Source: Spirochaetales bacterium (GTDB taxonomy: Bacteria; Spirochaetota; Spirochaetia; SZUA-6). Taken from it: a stretch of DNA of 64,000 nt. Made by a program: the position numbers and the translations under genes. Where the stretch lies: contig JALUUM010000007.1 in NCBI GenBank assembly GCA_027021365.1, positions 124,001 through 188,000 of the forward strand, in the 5' to 3' direction. Below, in pieces: positions 42,780 to 53,695 of the stretch. Numbering within the stretch: position 1 is the first letter of the stretch; every line of letters begins with the position of its first letter. The notes beneath the pieces are model-generated. The model did not search any database. It was not told where the DNA came from and saw only the letters and a list, made by a program, of their open reading frames with translations.

Positions 42780-44165
42780 TCAGCTAAATTTGTTTCTCCT
42801 GATCGAAGATTCGATCTCCAACTCTTTCCTGTACTTGGCTACAGTTCTCCTTGCTATCTTTATACCACGTTTTGAAAGTATTTCAGATATTTTCTGATCG
42901 GAAAGCTTCTTCTTGCCGCTCTCCTGTTCGATTATCTCCTTTACGATCTGTTTAACCCCTTCCTTCGAAAACCTCGATGTTTCACCACTACTGCTGGAAA
43001 CAGCGTTTGAGAAAAAATATTTCAGTTCAAATATTCCCCACTCCGTCTCCACATATTTCCCCGTGGTGATTCTTGACACCGTCGCCTCGTGCACCCCGAC
43101 CTCATTGGCAATGTCTTTCAAAGTGAGAGGTGCAAGATACTTCGGTCCTTTAAGAAAGAAATCCCTCTGAAACTCGACGATTGCCTTACAAACCTTGAAA
43201 AGAGTTTCATTTCTCTGGTTGATACTCCTTATAAACCATCTGGCCTCGTGTACCGTCGTTTTTACGAATTGCTTCAGTTTCTTTTTGTCTGTCTTCTCAC
43301 TCTCTGCAAGTTCCTCATAAAAGGGATTCACCCTCAATACAGGTATCTCCTCATCGTTGATCACTATTATGAATTCGCCCTCGTGGTGTTTAATAAGGAC
43401 ATCCGGTATCACATATTTGGTCGTTTCGGAAAAAAAATTCCTCCCCGGCATCGGCTCCAGGGTACGAATAAACTCTACTATCTTCTTTACTTCACGCTCT
43501 TTGATGCGCATTTTTTTTGCTATCTCCTGGTACTTTCCCTTTTCCAGCAGTTCCAGATGATCCCTTATCAACTCATAACTTCCGGGATACGGATTGCTAT
43601 GATTTTCAATTTGGACAAGCAGCGCTTCCCTGTAATCCTTCGTGCAGACTCCTATCGGATCGAAGGTCTGTATAATCTTCATTACCTTCTTCATCGTTGC
43701 AAGTTCTTCTTTTTTAACTAGTGTCTCCGGAGGTTCTATATGAAAGCCATTGTTATCCAGGTTCCTTATGAGAAGTTCTCCAATCCTGAACTCCTCCTTC
43801 GTCACCGGCTGCACCCTCAACTGCCACATGAGGTGTTCATGGAGGGACTCAGGCTTCGAGAGGGCCCCCTCGATAAACTTCCGCTTGGTATCTTCACCGA
43901 AATCTGACCTGTAGTTGCTGTATCCGCGATCCGAAGAATCGTCAAAATAATCTGTCCTGTCTTCCTGATTCTCTCTCTTAAGATCATCCCAGGAAACAGT
44001 AGACCTGTCTTCAACTATTTCAAGAGCAGGATTCTTTTCCAGCTCCTCTCTGATTGTGTCCCTCAGCTCTTGAATAGGCATAGCCATCATTTTTATCGAC
44101 TGATAGAGCTGAGGAGTCATCTTGAGCTTTTGTTCTTGTCTCAGTACAGGTCTCTGTGATTGCAC
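42780..44165 (-). CDS. rpoN: RNA polymerase sigma-54 factor
   Basis: A 461-residue protein. The activator-interaction region I is QEQKLKMTPQLYQSIKMMAM (about 10-29), then an acidic linker, the core-binding domain, a helix-turn-helix (LKDIANEVGVHEATVSRIT, about 345-363) and the RpoN box ARRTVAKYRKEL near the C-terminus. It directs transcription from -24/-12 promoters. The NtrX-like regulator in the same block is a likely activator. Confidence 0.96.
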   Translation of the reverse strand: MQSQRPVLRQEQKLKMTPQLYQSIKMMAMPIQELRDTIREELEKNPALEIVEDRSTVSWDDLKRENQEDRTDYFDDSSDRGYSNYRSDFGEDTKRKFIEGALSKPESLHEHLMWQLRVQPVTKEEFRIGELLIRNLDNNGFHIEPPETLVKKEELATMKKVMKIIQTFDPIGVCTKDYREALLVQIENHSNPYPGSYELIRDHLELLEKGKYQEIAKKMRIKEREVKKIVEFIRTLEPMPGRNFFSETTKYVIPDVLIKHHEGEFIIVINDEEIPVLRVNPFYEELAESEKTDKKKLKQFVKTTVHEARWFIRSINQRNETLFKVCKAIVEFQRDFFLKGPKYLAPLTLKDIANEVGVHEATVSRITTGKYVETEWGIFELKYFFSNAVSSSSGETSRFSKEGVKQIVKEIIEQESGKKKLSDQKISEILSKRGIKIARRTVAKYRKELEIESSIRRNKFS

Positions 44166-44232
44166 AACTTTACCTCTATATCAATCTAACTATTATTTTG
44201 GTGTATGGAAATAGCATTTGTCAATGTTTTTT

Positions 44233-44973
44233 TCACATTTGGAAGGTATGCCCGAGATATATGTTTCTTGCCACTTCACTCTTTAGAAGTTCTTCCTTCG
44301 ATCCGCTGACCCAGATTTCACCGAAGTTTATTATGTAGGAACGTTCCGTTATCTCCAGTGTATCCCTCACATTGTGATCGGTTATCAGGATTCCTATTCC
44401 CCTCCCAGAAAGGCTGGTAACGATACTCTTTATCTCATATACTGCTATAGGATCAATTCCGGCAAATGGTTCATCGAGAAGAAGAAATTTGGGTTCAAGG
44501 GCCAATGCCCTGGCTATCTCTGTTCTTCTCCTCTCACCACCGGAGAGTGTATATGCCTTCTGAGATCTCAACTTGCCTATTCCAAGCTCCTCAAGGAGCA
44601 TATCTATTCTCTCTTCCTTCTCCTTCCTGGTAAGGTCTCTCCTCGTTTCCATTACAGCCCTTATGTTATCCTCTACCGAAAGTTTTCTGAAAACGGAAGG
44701 TTCCTGAGGAAGATACGATATCCCGGCCCTCGCTCGTTTGTACATGGGAAGGTTTGAAATATCCCTCTCATCCAGATAGACCTTACCCATGGTAGGCCTT
44801 ATGAAACCAACGATTATATAAAAAACTGTCGTCTTCCCCGCACCATTGGGGCCGAGGAGCCCTACGATTTCTCCCATCTTCATGGAAAAACTCACATCCT
44901 TCACTGCCTGTGTCTTTCCGAAATTCTTGGCAAGGCCTTCTACTCGTAACTGGCTCTTATTTCTTTGTGCCAC
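44233..44973 (-). CDS. lptB: Lpt system ATPase LptB
   Basis: A 246-residue cytoplasmic ATPase that powers transport across the periplasmic Lpt bridge. Walker A is GPNGAGKTT (about 38-46), the signature is LSGGERRRTEIARAL, and Walker B is LLLDEPFAGIDPIAV, the LptB-type sequence. It starts with GTG and overlaps lptA by 17 bases. LptF and LptG permeases are not in the window. Confidence 0.93.
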   Translation of the reverse strand: MAQRNKSQLRVEGLAKNFGKTQAVKDVSFSMKMGEIVGLLGPNGAGKTTVFYIIVGFIRPTMGKVYLDERDISNLPMYKRARAGISYLPQEPSVFRKLSVEDNIRAVMETRRDLTRKEKEERIDMLLEELGIGKLRSQKAYTLSGGERRRTEIARALALEPKFLLLDEPFAGIDPIAVYEIKSIVTSLSGRGIGILITDHNVRDTLEITERSYIINFGEIWVSGSKEELLKSEVARNIYLGHTFQM

Positions 44974-45605
44974 TCTCTTTTTCCTCTTTTGGCGCTGTTG
45001 TCAGACTTCCCTTTATTTCACCTTCCAGGGTAATCTCTTCGCTGTCCAGGTCTATAAAGATTTTCGTTGCTCTGTACTCATCCCCCTTCCAGAAAACTAC
45101 CGGCATACCTGAAAGTTCAAGGGTATTCTCCCTGTGATTGTACCTGGCAAATTCCGATCTGCATACGAGGTCTTTTTTCAGTATTCTAACCCCAATCTGA
45201 ATTATGGTTTCCTCCTTGTCCTGCCAATCTTCCAGAAATCCTCCCTTTACCACAACTTCATTCTTCTTGTCTTCCATCTCCGCATAACCCTGCACTCTCA
45301 AAACCTTCTCTTTCCTGTTGTAGAAGAGATTGCTGCAAACAAGATGAATTCCTCTCTTTGCATTGACTGCTTCGACATTACCGGTAAATTTGGCATACAT
45401 GAAATCTTCACCGAAGAGTTCAACCTTATCAGCCTTTATAATGGTATCCTCGGTTTCTATTTCAACATTACCTGTCAACAGTGTTCTTTCTTTCCCCTTT
45501 GCAAGTATCGTTTGCATTGAATCTCCCTTAAAAGAAAAGGAATCTCCCTTAACGCTTGCCGTTACGAGAAGAAAAATAAGGATCGGCAGGAGTTTGACTT
45601 CCCTT

Positions 45606-45613
<8 letters not shown>
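44957..45613 (-). CDS. lptA: LptA/OstA-like periplasmic bridge protein
   Basis: I chose ATG 45613 (218 residues), which overlaps the stop of lptC by eight bases and is preceded by GAGGG; a longer frame from 45637 would overlap more. A signal peptide (MSRREVKLLPILIFLLVTAS) leads into repeated OstA-type beta strands: LTGNVEIETEDTIIKADKVE, AKFTGNVEAVNAKRGIHLVC. It forms the periplasmic beta-jellyroll filament between LptC and the outer membrane. Confidence 0.85.
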
Positions 45614-48309
<2,696 letters not shown>

Positions 48310-48331
48310 ATCTCCAAAATCTCCTAATCAC

Positions 48332-48337
48332 ATTATA
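48332..48337 (-). promoter_or_regulatory. -10 element of the bifunctional nuclease gene
   Basis: A perfect TATAAT on the minus strand, 22 bases before the first ATG. The best -35 (TTGATG) is 19 bases upstream, so the promoter is imperfect. A 12-base direct repeat (AAAATCATCAAT, twice, near 48351-48377) overlaps this side and might bind a regulator. Confidence 0.4.
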
Positions 48338-48386
48338 CACCATTGGTTTTAAAAATCATCAATAAAATCATCAATAAATTCTCGTA

Positions 48387-48414
48387 TTGACACCGTGACA
48401 CTATTGAATAATAT
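48387..48414 (+). promoter_or_regulatory. Promoter of cheR-cheB
   Basis: TTGACA (48387-48392), a 16-base spacer and TAATAT (48409-48414). AGGA lies shortly before the ATG at 48426. Confidence 0.7.
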
Positions 48415-48425
48415 ATAGGAAGCTT

Positions 48426-49241
48426 ATGAGTGATTTTTTAAAGGACGATCAATTCGAAAAATTCAAAGAATTGATATATAAAGAAAGTGGCATTCACTTT
48501 TCCAATTCAAACAGAAGCATTCTTGAAAGCAGGCTGAAAGAACGGCTGAGAAACGCAGGTCTCTCCGATATAGATGAGTACTACTCGCGAATACTGAAGG
48601 ACCAGGAGGAGTTGAGGGTACTTCTCGATTCCGTTACAACCAACCTCACGCGCTTTTTCAGAAACACCCTGCACTTCAAGACCCTTGAAAACTATGTAAT
48701 ACCTGACATAGTACAATACAAGAGTGAGAAAAATGAAACAAGAATACGAGTATGGAGCGCCGGCTGTTCAACGGGTGAAGAGCCTTACTCCATTGCGATG
48801 GTTTTGAAAGACAAGCTCGATGACAAATTCGAACTGGATATTGTCGGTTCGGATCTAAGCCTTAAATCTCTGATGATTGCAAAGGAAGGGTATTACCCTG
48901 AGAGCAGGATTCAGGGGGTCCCACCGGAATACCTGGAAAAATTCTTCGAGGCAAAACGTGAAGGCTACCAGATCAAGGATGAAATAAAGAAGATAGTGAG
49001 ATTCGACTATCACAATCTCAAATACGAGAGTGGCTTGAAAAACGTAGATATACTGTTCTGTAGAAACGTCATCATCTACTTCGACAGGACAGCACAGGAA
49101 GAGGTGATAAACCGTTTCTGGAAGGTCATGACAAATCACTCTTACCTTTTCATTGGACATTCTGAATCTCTTTTCGGGATGAATACAAAATTCGAATTTG
49201 TCAAAACAAACTGGGCAACTGTTTACAGAAAATTTGTCTGA
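48426..49241 (+). CDS. cheR: Chemotaxis protein methyltransferase CheR
   Basis: A 271-residue enzyme that methylates glutamates of chemoreceptors with SAM. The N-terminal helical domain has TTNLTRFFRNTLHFKTLE. The SAM site is RVWSAGCSTGEEPYSIAM (about 104-121), then VGSDLSLKSLMIAKEGYY and ILFCRNVIIYFD. The stop overlaps the start of cheB (TGATG). Together they set receptor methylation. CheA, CheW and CheY are not in the window. Confidence 0.96.
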   Translation: MSDFLKDDQFEKFKELIYKESGIHFSNSNRSILESRLKERLRNAGLSDIDEYYSRILKDQEELRVLLDSVTTNLTRFFRNTLHFKTLENYVIPDIVQYKSEKNETRIRVWSAGCSTGEEPYSIAMVLKDKLDDKFELDIVGSDLSLKSLMIAKEGYYPESRIQGVPPEYLEKFFEAKREGYQIKDEIKKIVRFDYHNLKYESGLKNVDILFCRNVIIYFDRTAQEEVINRFWKVMTNHSYLFIGHSESLFGMNTKFEFVKTNWATVYRKFV

Positions 49242-50383
49242 TGGAGAATAAAGTGGAGAAGATAAGTATTTCAGCCTTGATAGTGGATGATTCTGCATTG
49301 ATGAGAAACCTCATAAGCAGAATGTTCGACGACGTAGAAGACATAGAGGTAGCAGGTACGGCAATGAATGGCTACTTCGCCCTGAAAAAAATCGAGAAAC
49401 TCAAGCCGGATATCATCATCCTCGACCTGGAAATGCCCGAAATGGATGGAATCGAATTCCTCAAGGAAAGAAAAAAGAGAAAGATCGATATACCCGTGAT
49501 TATTCTTTCTTCCCTGGCGGTAAAGGGCGCCAGGATAACCATGGAAGCACTAAATCTCGGTGCTTCCGACTTCATATTGAAACCATCGGGAAGCATCTCT
49601 CATAACATACATGAGACAAAAGATGAACTGGTAAGGATGATAAGGGCATATGGCGGAAGGTACATGTTGACAAAGTCAAAGCAGGATAGTCACCCCGCTA
49701 CCCAGACTTCCGCAACCCCTGCAACCCAAACAGAACCTCTTCATATCCAAACCCGGCCTCCGGAAAGGATAGAGGAATCCGGCATCGGCCCTATCGAGGT
49801 GGTTGCCATAGGAATTTCGACGGGTGGTCCAAATGCCCTTCGTGACATGCTACCATCACTCGACAAGGATCTCCCCGTACCGATTCTCATAGTTCAACAC
49901 ATGCCTCCGGGATTTACACGAGAATTTGCAGCGAGCCTGGACAGAATATGCACACTCGCGGTAAAGGAAGCTGAAGAGGGAGATAAACTGTTGCCTGGAA
50001 ACATCTACATCTCCCCCGGTGACAGGCATATGGAAGTGGAACAACGGGGTACGGGCAGGTTCATTCACCTTTCCGATGAGCCACCTGTAAATGGCCACAA
50101 ACCATCGGTCGATGTTCTTTTCCGTTCAGTTGCAAAGGTCTATGCAAAGAGAAGCATCGCTGTCATCATGACGGGTATGGGAAAAGACGGTGCCAGAGAG
50201 ATTGGCAGAATACATGCAATGGGGGGAATTACCATTGCCCAGGACGAATCGACATCAATCGTATTCGGAATGCCAAAGACAGCAATAGAGAACGGTTTCG
50301 TAAGATACGTTGTGAAACTTGAAGACATGGCCGATACGATAAACAATCTGGTCAGGGCCAATGTCTCCAGAACCACCGGTTGA
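49241..50383 (+). CDS. cheB: Chemotaxis protein-glutamate methylesterase CheB
   Basis: A 380-residue enzyme. The receiver has acceptor Asp 62 (ILDLEMPEMDG). A Ser/Thr/Pro-rich linker spans about 145-180. The esterase domain has the catalytic triad Ser 193 (GISTGGPNAL), His 220 (VQHMPPGFT) and Asp 316 (TGMGKDGA). It removes methyl groups added by CheR. Its 3' end lies three bases from the convergent TetR-type gene. Confidence 0.96.
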   Translation: MENKVEKISISALIVDDSALMRNLISRMFDDVEDIEVAGTAMNGYFALKKIEKLKPDIIILDLEMPEMDGIEFLKERKKRKIDIPVIILSSLAVKGARITMEALNLGASDFILKPSGSISHNIHETKDELVRMIRAYGGRYMLTKSKQDSHPATQTSATPATQTEPLHIQTRPPERIEESGIGPIEVVAIGISTGGPNALRDMLPSLDKDLPVPILIVQHMPPGFTREFAASLDRICTLAVKEAEEGDKLLPGNIYISPGDRHMEVEQRGTGRFIHLSDEPPVNGHKPSVDVLFRSVAKVYAKRSIAVIMTGMGKDGAREIGRIHAMGGITIAQDESTSIVFGMPKTAIENGFVRYVVKLEDMADTINNLVRANVSRTTG

Positions 50384-50386
50384 ATA

Positions 50387-51034
50387 TCAAGACTTTCCTA
50401 TTCCCTCTATGAGTGTATCGTACAGCATGAAGATAAGTTTCGAAATTTCTTCCATGCTTTTCTTCCTTAGGTTGAGGCCAGGATCTCGTAACGGGAAAAA
50501 ATATATCTCAACGAAGCGAGTTATCACGGTGTTAAAGAGAAAACGTACAAGCCCCTCATCCACGTTTTCTTTCAGAATACCCTTTTCTATTCCTACCATG
50601 TACAATGAATCGGAAATCGAAGTGGTGAAAAGTCTTATTATGTCTTTCCCCTTTCTCCGTTCACGGTCCGGAATATCCGGGTCATAGATTAATCTCAGGT
50701 AGAGGGTATAATGATCGCTGTAGTTTTTGATAAAATTGAAAAGTACATGGAAGGAGTTTACGAATATTTCCCTGTATGACGCCGTGTTCTTTTGTGCGCT
50801 CATGTACTCGGTAAAAATTTTCTCCGCTGTTTTTATCCCGTCAGTCACAAGAAAAAAGAAAAGATTTTGTTTGCTGTGAAAATTATGAAACAGTGCACCT
50901 TTCGATATACCTGCTTCCCTGCAAATTCTGTTTGTACTTGCATGCGAATATCCGTATTTCGAGAATTCCCTTCTTGCTGCATTTACAACAGCTTCCAGTT
51001 TTTCAGGTATCAGCGTAAAAGGTCGTCGAGACAT
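50387..51034 (-). CDS. TetR-family transcriptional regulator
   Basis: A 215-residue protein with an N-terminal helix-turn-helix (AVVNAARREFSKYGYSHAST, ICREAGISKGALFHNFHSKQ, about 14-56), the standard TetR fold. The ligand domain is not diagnostic. It is the last gene of the leftward run that begins with the PelD-like gene and overlaps the RseC-like gene by 32 bases. It may control that run. Confidence 0.88.
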   Translation of the reverse strand: MSRRPFTLIPEKLEAVVNAARREFSKYGYSHASTNRICREAGISKGALFHNFHSKQNLFFFLVTDGIKTAEKIFTEYMSAQKNTASYREIFVNSFHVLFNFIKNYSDHYTLYLRLIYDPDIPDRERRKGKDIIRLFTTSISDSLYMVGIEKGILKENVDEGLVRFLFNTVITRFVEIYFFPLRDPGLNLRKKSMEEISKLIFMLYDTLIEGIGKS

Positions 51035-51443
51035 CCTTACTCAGTACTCTGGTTATTTCCGGCAGATCCGAATCTTTCCTTATCTTACCGTAAATCATGT
51101 TGATTATAAAGCCCAGGGCAATCCCAAGAAGGCCGGAAAGAACCTGTACCTTTTCACTCGCTCCTTTTATCACGCTGCCGGCAAGAAAGTAGAATATAAA
51201 GAAGAGAATAATAGGCATAATAAAAACCATAAAACTGGCCAGTATAGATTTACCGGGTGAAAGGTAAACCTCGACTATGTCACCCTTCTCGATAGAAATG
51301 TTATCAGGGTTCTTGACTTTCAACCTCTTAACACTATCCTTGCCGCTCTCACAGGCGTTGCAAGAGGCACAGTATGGATTTTCACTGCATTGAACACTGA
51401 TCCATCCCTCTTCGATCGATTCAACTATTCCCTTTTCCACCAT
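51003..51443 (-). CDS. RseC/SoxR-reducing-system-like membrane protein
   Basis: I chose ATG 51443 (146 residues) because GGAGG stands eight bases before it. A small N-terminal domain has a Cys cluster (CSENPYCASCNACESGKDS, four Cys at about 19-30) as in RseC. Two membrane helices (about 69-90 and 99-121) follow. RseC-type proteins are linked to Rnf/Rsx electron transfer or SoxR reduction. No rnf genes are here. It overlaps the YmdB-like gene at its 5' end and tetR at its 3' end. Confidence 0.75.
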   Translation of the reverse strand: MVEKGIVESIEEGWISVQCSENPYCASCNACESGKDSVKRLKVKNPDNISIEKGDIVEVYLSPGKSILASFMVFIMPIILFFIFYFLAGSVIKGASEKVQVLSGLLGIALGFIINMIYGKIRKDSDLPEITRVLSKDVSTTFYADT

Positions 51444-52242
51444 TTCGGTTATCCTCCAAATTTTCCACAATTCTCTCTATTTTAAGGGCCCTTCCGTTTT
51501 CATCCGCCTTTAAAAAGACAGCCTGTAGTTGAAAGGAACCCCATGCATCCTTTGAATACTCATGAACCTGGGTTAAAAATTTTTTTATCTCCGTTGAAGG
51601 CTCAAGACCACCAACGGAAAAATTACTCCCCGTTCTGCCAACATCTGTAACTACGGCAGTCCCCCTTTCCGTTACATGTGCATCTGCCGTAAGAACCCTT
51701 GTGTGCGTCCCTATAACGGCTGTAATCTTGCCGTCCAAAAGCTGAAACATCGTTTCTTTTTCTGCTGTGGCAGACGCATGAAAATCAAGAACAACATACT
51801 TCGCTCTCTCAGAGATCCGCTCGATTACATCACGAATCATGAGAAAGGGATTCGCAAGATGAACTCTAGCAAAGCCAGACATACCGAGCATGTTGATTAC
51901 GGCGAGAGTTCTTTCATTCCTCGAATAGAATCCCCAGCCTCTTCCGGGGTTGTCCCATGGATAGTTGGCAGGCCTTAAAACGTATGCCGTTTTATCAAGA
52001 AAAGAAACCATGTCCCGCTTGTAATATATCCTCTCACCCGAGGTAAGTACATCAACACCGAGTTTATGCAGATAAACCGCATGGCTCATTCCAATCCCAA
52101 AGCCACCAGTTGCACCTTCGCCATTTGCAATTACGAAATCCGGCTTGTACCGCTCTTTAAGTTTGGGGAGAAGATTCTTCAAAGCATATATGCCACTCTT
52201 TCCCACGATCTCACCAATAAAAAGTATTCCTGTTTCCGCCAC
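51421..52242 (-). CDS. YmdB-family (TIGR00282) metallophosphoesterase with replaced metal ligands
   Basis: I chose GTG 52242 (273 residues, the family's length), with SD-like GGAAAGGA before it. Family features are clear: LFIGEIVGKSG, NGEGATGGFGIG, VLRPANYPWDNPGRG, LDFHASATAEK and GTHTRVLTADAH. YmdB enzymes bind two metals through a fixed set of ligands and hydrolyse 2',3'-cAMP. Here GDxVG reads GEIVG (Glu 11), the NGEN Asn is Gly 43, the GNH Asn-His is Glu 70-Arg 71, and the second His of GTHTH is Arg 182. Glu 42, His 155 and His 180 remain. I infer lost or changed catalysis, perhaps a binding protein. It follows the PelG-like gene by 70 bases. Confidence 0.85.
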   Translation of the reverse strand: MAETGILFIGEIVGKSGIYALKNLLPKLKERYKPDFVIANGEGATGGFGIGMSHAVYLHKLGVDVLTSGERIYYKRDMVSFLDKTAYVLRPANYPWDNPGRGWGFYSRNERTLAVINMLGMSGFARVHLANPFLMIRDVIERISERAKYVVLDFHASATAEKETMFQLLDGKITAVIGTHTRVLTADAHVTERGTAVVTDVGRTGSNFSVGGLEPSTEIKKFLTQVHEYSKDAWGSFQLQAVFLKADENGRALKIERIVENLEDNRNGGKGNS

Positions 52243-52312
52243 AAGTGATAATCCTTTCCAAAGTACTAAAAAATAATATAACAAAATTACTAAAAAATTG
52301 ACAGGTTAATCA

Positions 52313-53695
52313 TCAGGAACCGCTCTGTCTTGCATAGAGTTCTCTGTCGATACTCTTTATAGAGACCATAAGCAGTACGGCAGCAACTATTGCAGAAATA
52401 CAGCTTGCTATCATATAGCTGTAACCTAGAAAGGACACGGAAGCAGTTAATGCTATAACAAGAGAAAGTGAAAGGTTGATAATGAAAAACAAAAGGGCAG
52501 AGATGAAAGCATAGAGGTAAAACTCGAGATAGAATAGATAGATTATAAGGATAAGAAGCGTTAGATGAAAAAAGACACCCACAAGAACGATCCTGAATAC
52601 ACCTACAGCCATGGTTCCGGAAAACAGATATTCAGAGATGCCACCGGCAAGTAGTGCAATTGCAGCGGTAAAGGTCCCCTGAAAGAATCCCTGCTCCCTT
52701 ATACCGGTTTTCACCGAATTAATCATGGCATATTTCTTTTTCTGTATCTTCGTATAGGTGTTCTCATGCAGACCTTTTAGGAAGTCCTTCAGACTTATGT
52801 AGAAATCTATCTCTGTTACGATTATATAGTATATCATTCCAGGGATTATCGTAAGATTTGCTATGTAAACAGGAATATCATAGTAATCGAATATCTGAAA
52901 GAAGGTACCGGGCACGGGATTACCCATGAAAATCTTGAAGACAATCTTATCAGCCCACATTCCCCAGTAATAGAAGATTCCTGTTAGAAGGAGAAACTTG
53001 TATCTTCCAATGTACGAAAAGAGACCCTTGAACCCGAGCCCATTAGGCTTGTACTCCATTGATACCAGGAGATAGAGAGCGATTACTATAAAAGTCTGAC
53101 CAATGGAATACCCCAGAAGGGCACCGGAAGTTTTTAAGGGGATACCTAAAAGCTTGACTCCCAGGAATGAGATTACCATACCGATGAGGTAAAGACTGAA
53201 TATAGCCATATATTTCTTTAACAGGGAAATGAATATCATCAGCAACCATGTAAGGTTTATCGATACGAAGAGAAGAATCAGGGCAATCCTGTAGGTGAAC
53301 TGTTCGGAACCTGAGAATGTTGTTATCCTCAGAGAGGCTACTCCGGATATAAGGGCAGCAAGGATACCAATCAGCAGGGAAAACGAAAGTAATGCGGATC
53401 CTGCCTCCCTCCGCTTCTCTTCGTAAATCAAATCCGCCACGAAACGAGTGAATATATAGTGGGTCCCTCCGAAAAGAATGAGTGAAAAGGCATAACTGTA
53501 GACTATTGAACCGGTAAATACATTTCGAAGGGCACCTATCGATGTTTCTGCGTATTTACCAATGAAGAATATGCCAAGAATTGTGAGTAGCCAAGGGCCT
53601 GCCACCACGATACTGCCTGCCAGAACGACCTTGAAAAAGGATCCTATACCCCCGCGTCTCAGAACCCTCTGCAGTTCAAATCCTATTCCTGCCAT
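52313..53695 (-). CDS. pelG: PelG-like polysaccharide transporter (MOP family)
   Basis: A 460-residue inner-membrane protein with about 12 hydrophobic helices. The N-terminus MAGIGFELQRVLRRG followed by a helix with AGPWLLTIL is the PelG hallmark. In Pel systems PelG carries the polymer across the inner membrane together with the glycosyltransferase PelF. It overlaps pelF by 13 bases, with SD GGAGG inside pelF. Confidence 0.88.
   Translation of the reverse strand: MAGIGFELQRVLRRGGIGSFFKVVLAGSIVVAGPWLLTILGIFFIGKYAETSIGALRNVFTGSIVYSYAFSLILFGGTHYIFTRFVADLIYEEKRREAGSALLSFSLLIGILAALISGVASLRITTFSGSEQFTYRIALILLFVSINLTWLLMIFISLLKKYMAIFSLYLIGMVISFLGVKLLGIPLKTSGALLGYSIGQTFIVIALYLLVSMEYKPNGLGFKGLFSYIGRYKFLLLTGIFYYWGMWADKIVFKIFMGNPVPGTFFQIFDYYDIPVYIANLTIIPGMIYYIIVTEIDFYISLKDFLKGLHENTYTKIQKKKYAMINSVKTGIREQGFFQGTFTAAIALLAGGISEYLFSGTMAVGVFRIVLVGVFFHLTLLILIIYLFYLEFYLYAFISALLFFIINLSLSLVIALTASVSFLGYSYMIASCISAIVAAVLLMVSIKSIDRELYARQSGS

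Noticed and set aside
50140..50376. Minus-strand frame over the 3' end of cheB
   Set aside because: It is a shadow of the CheB catalytic domain.
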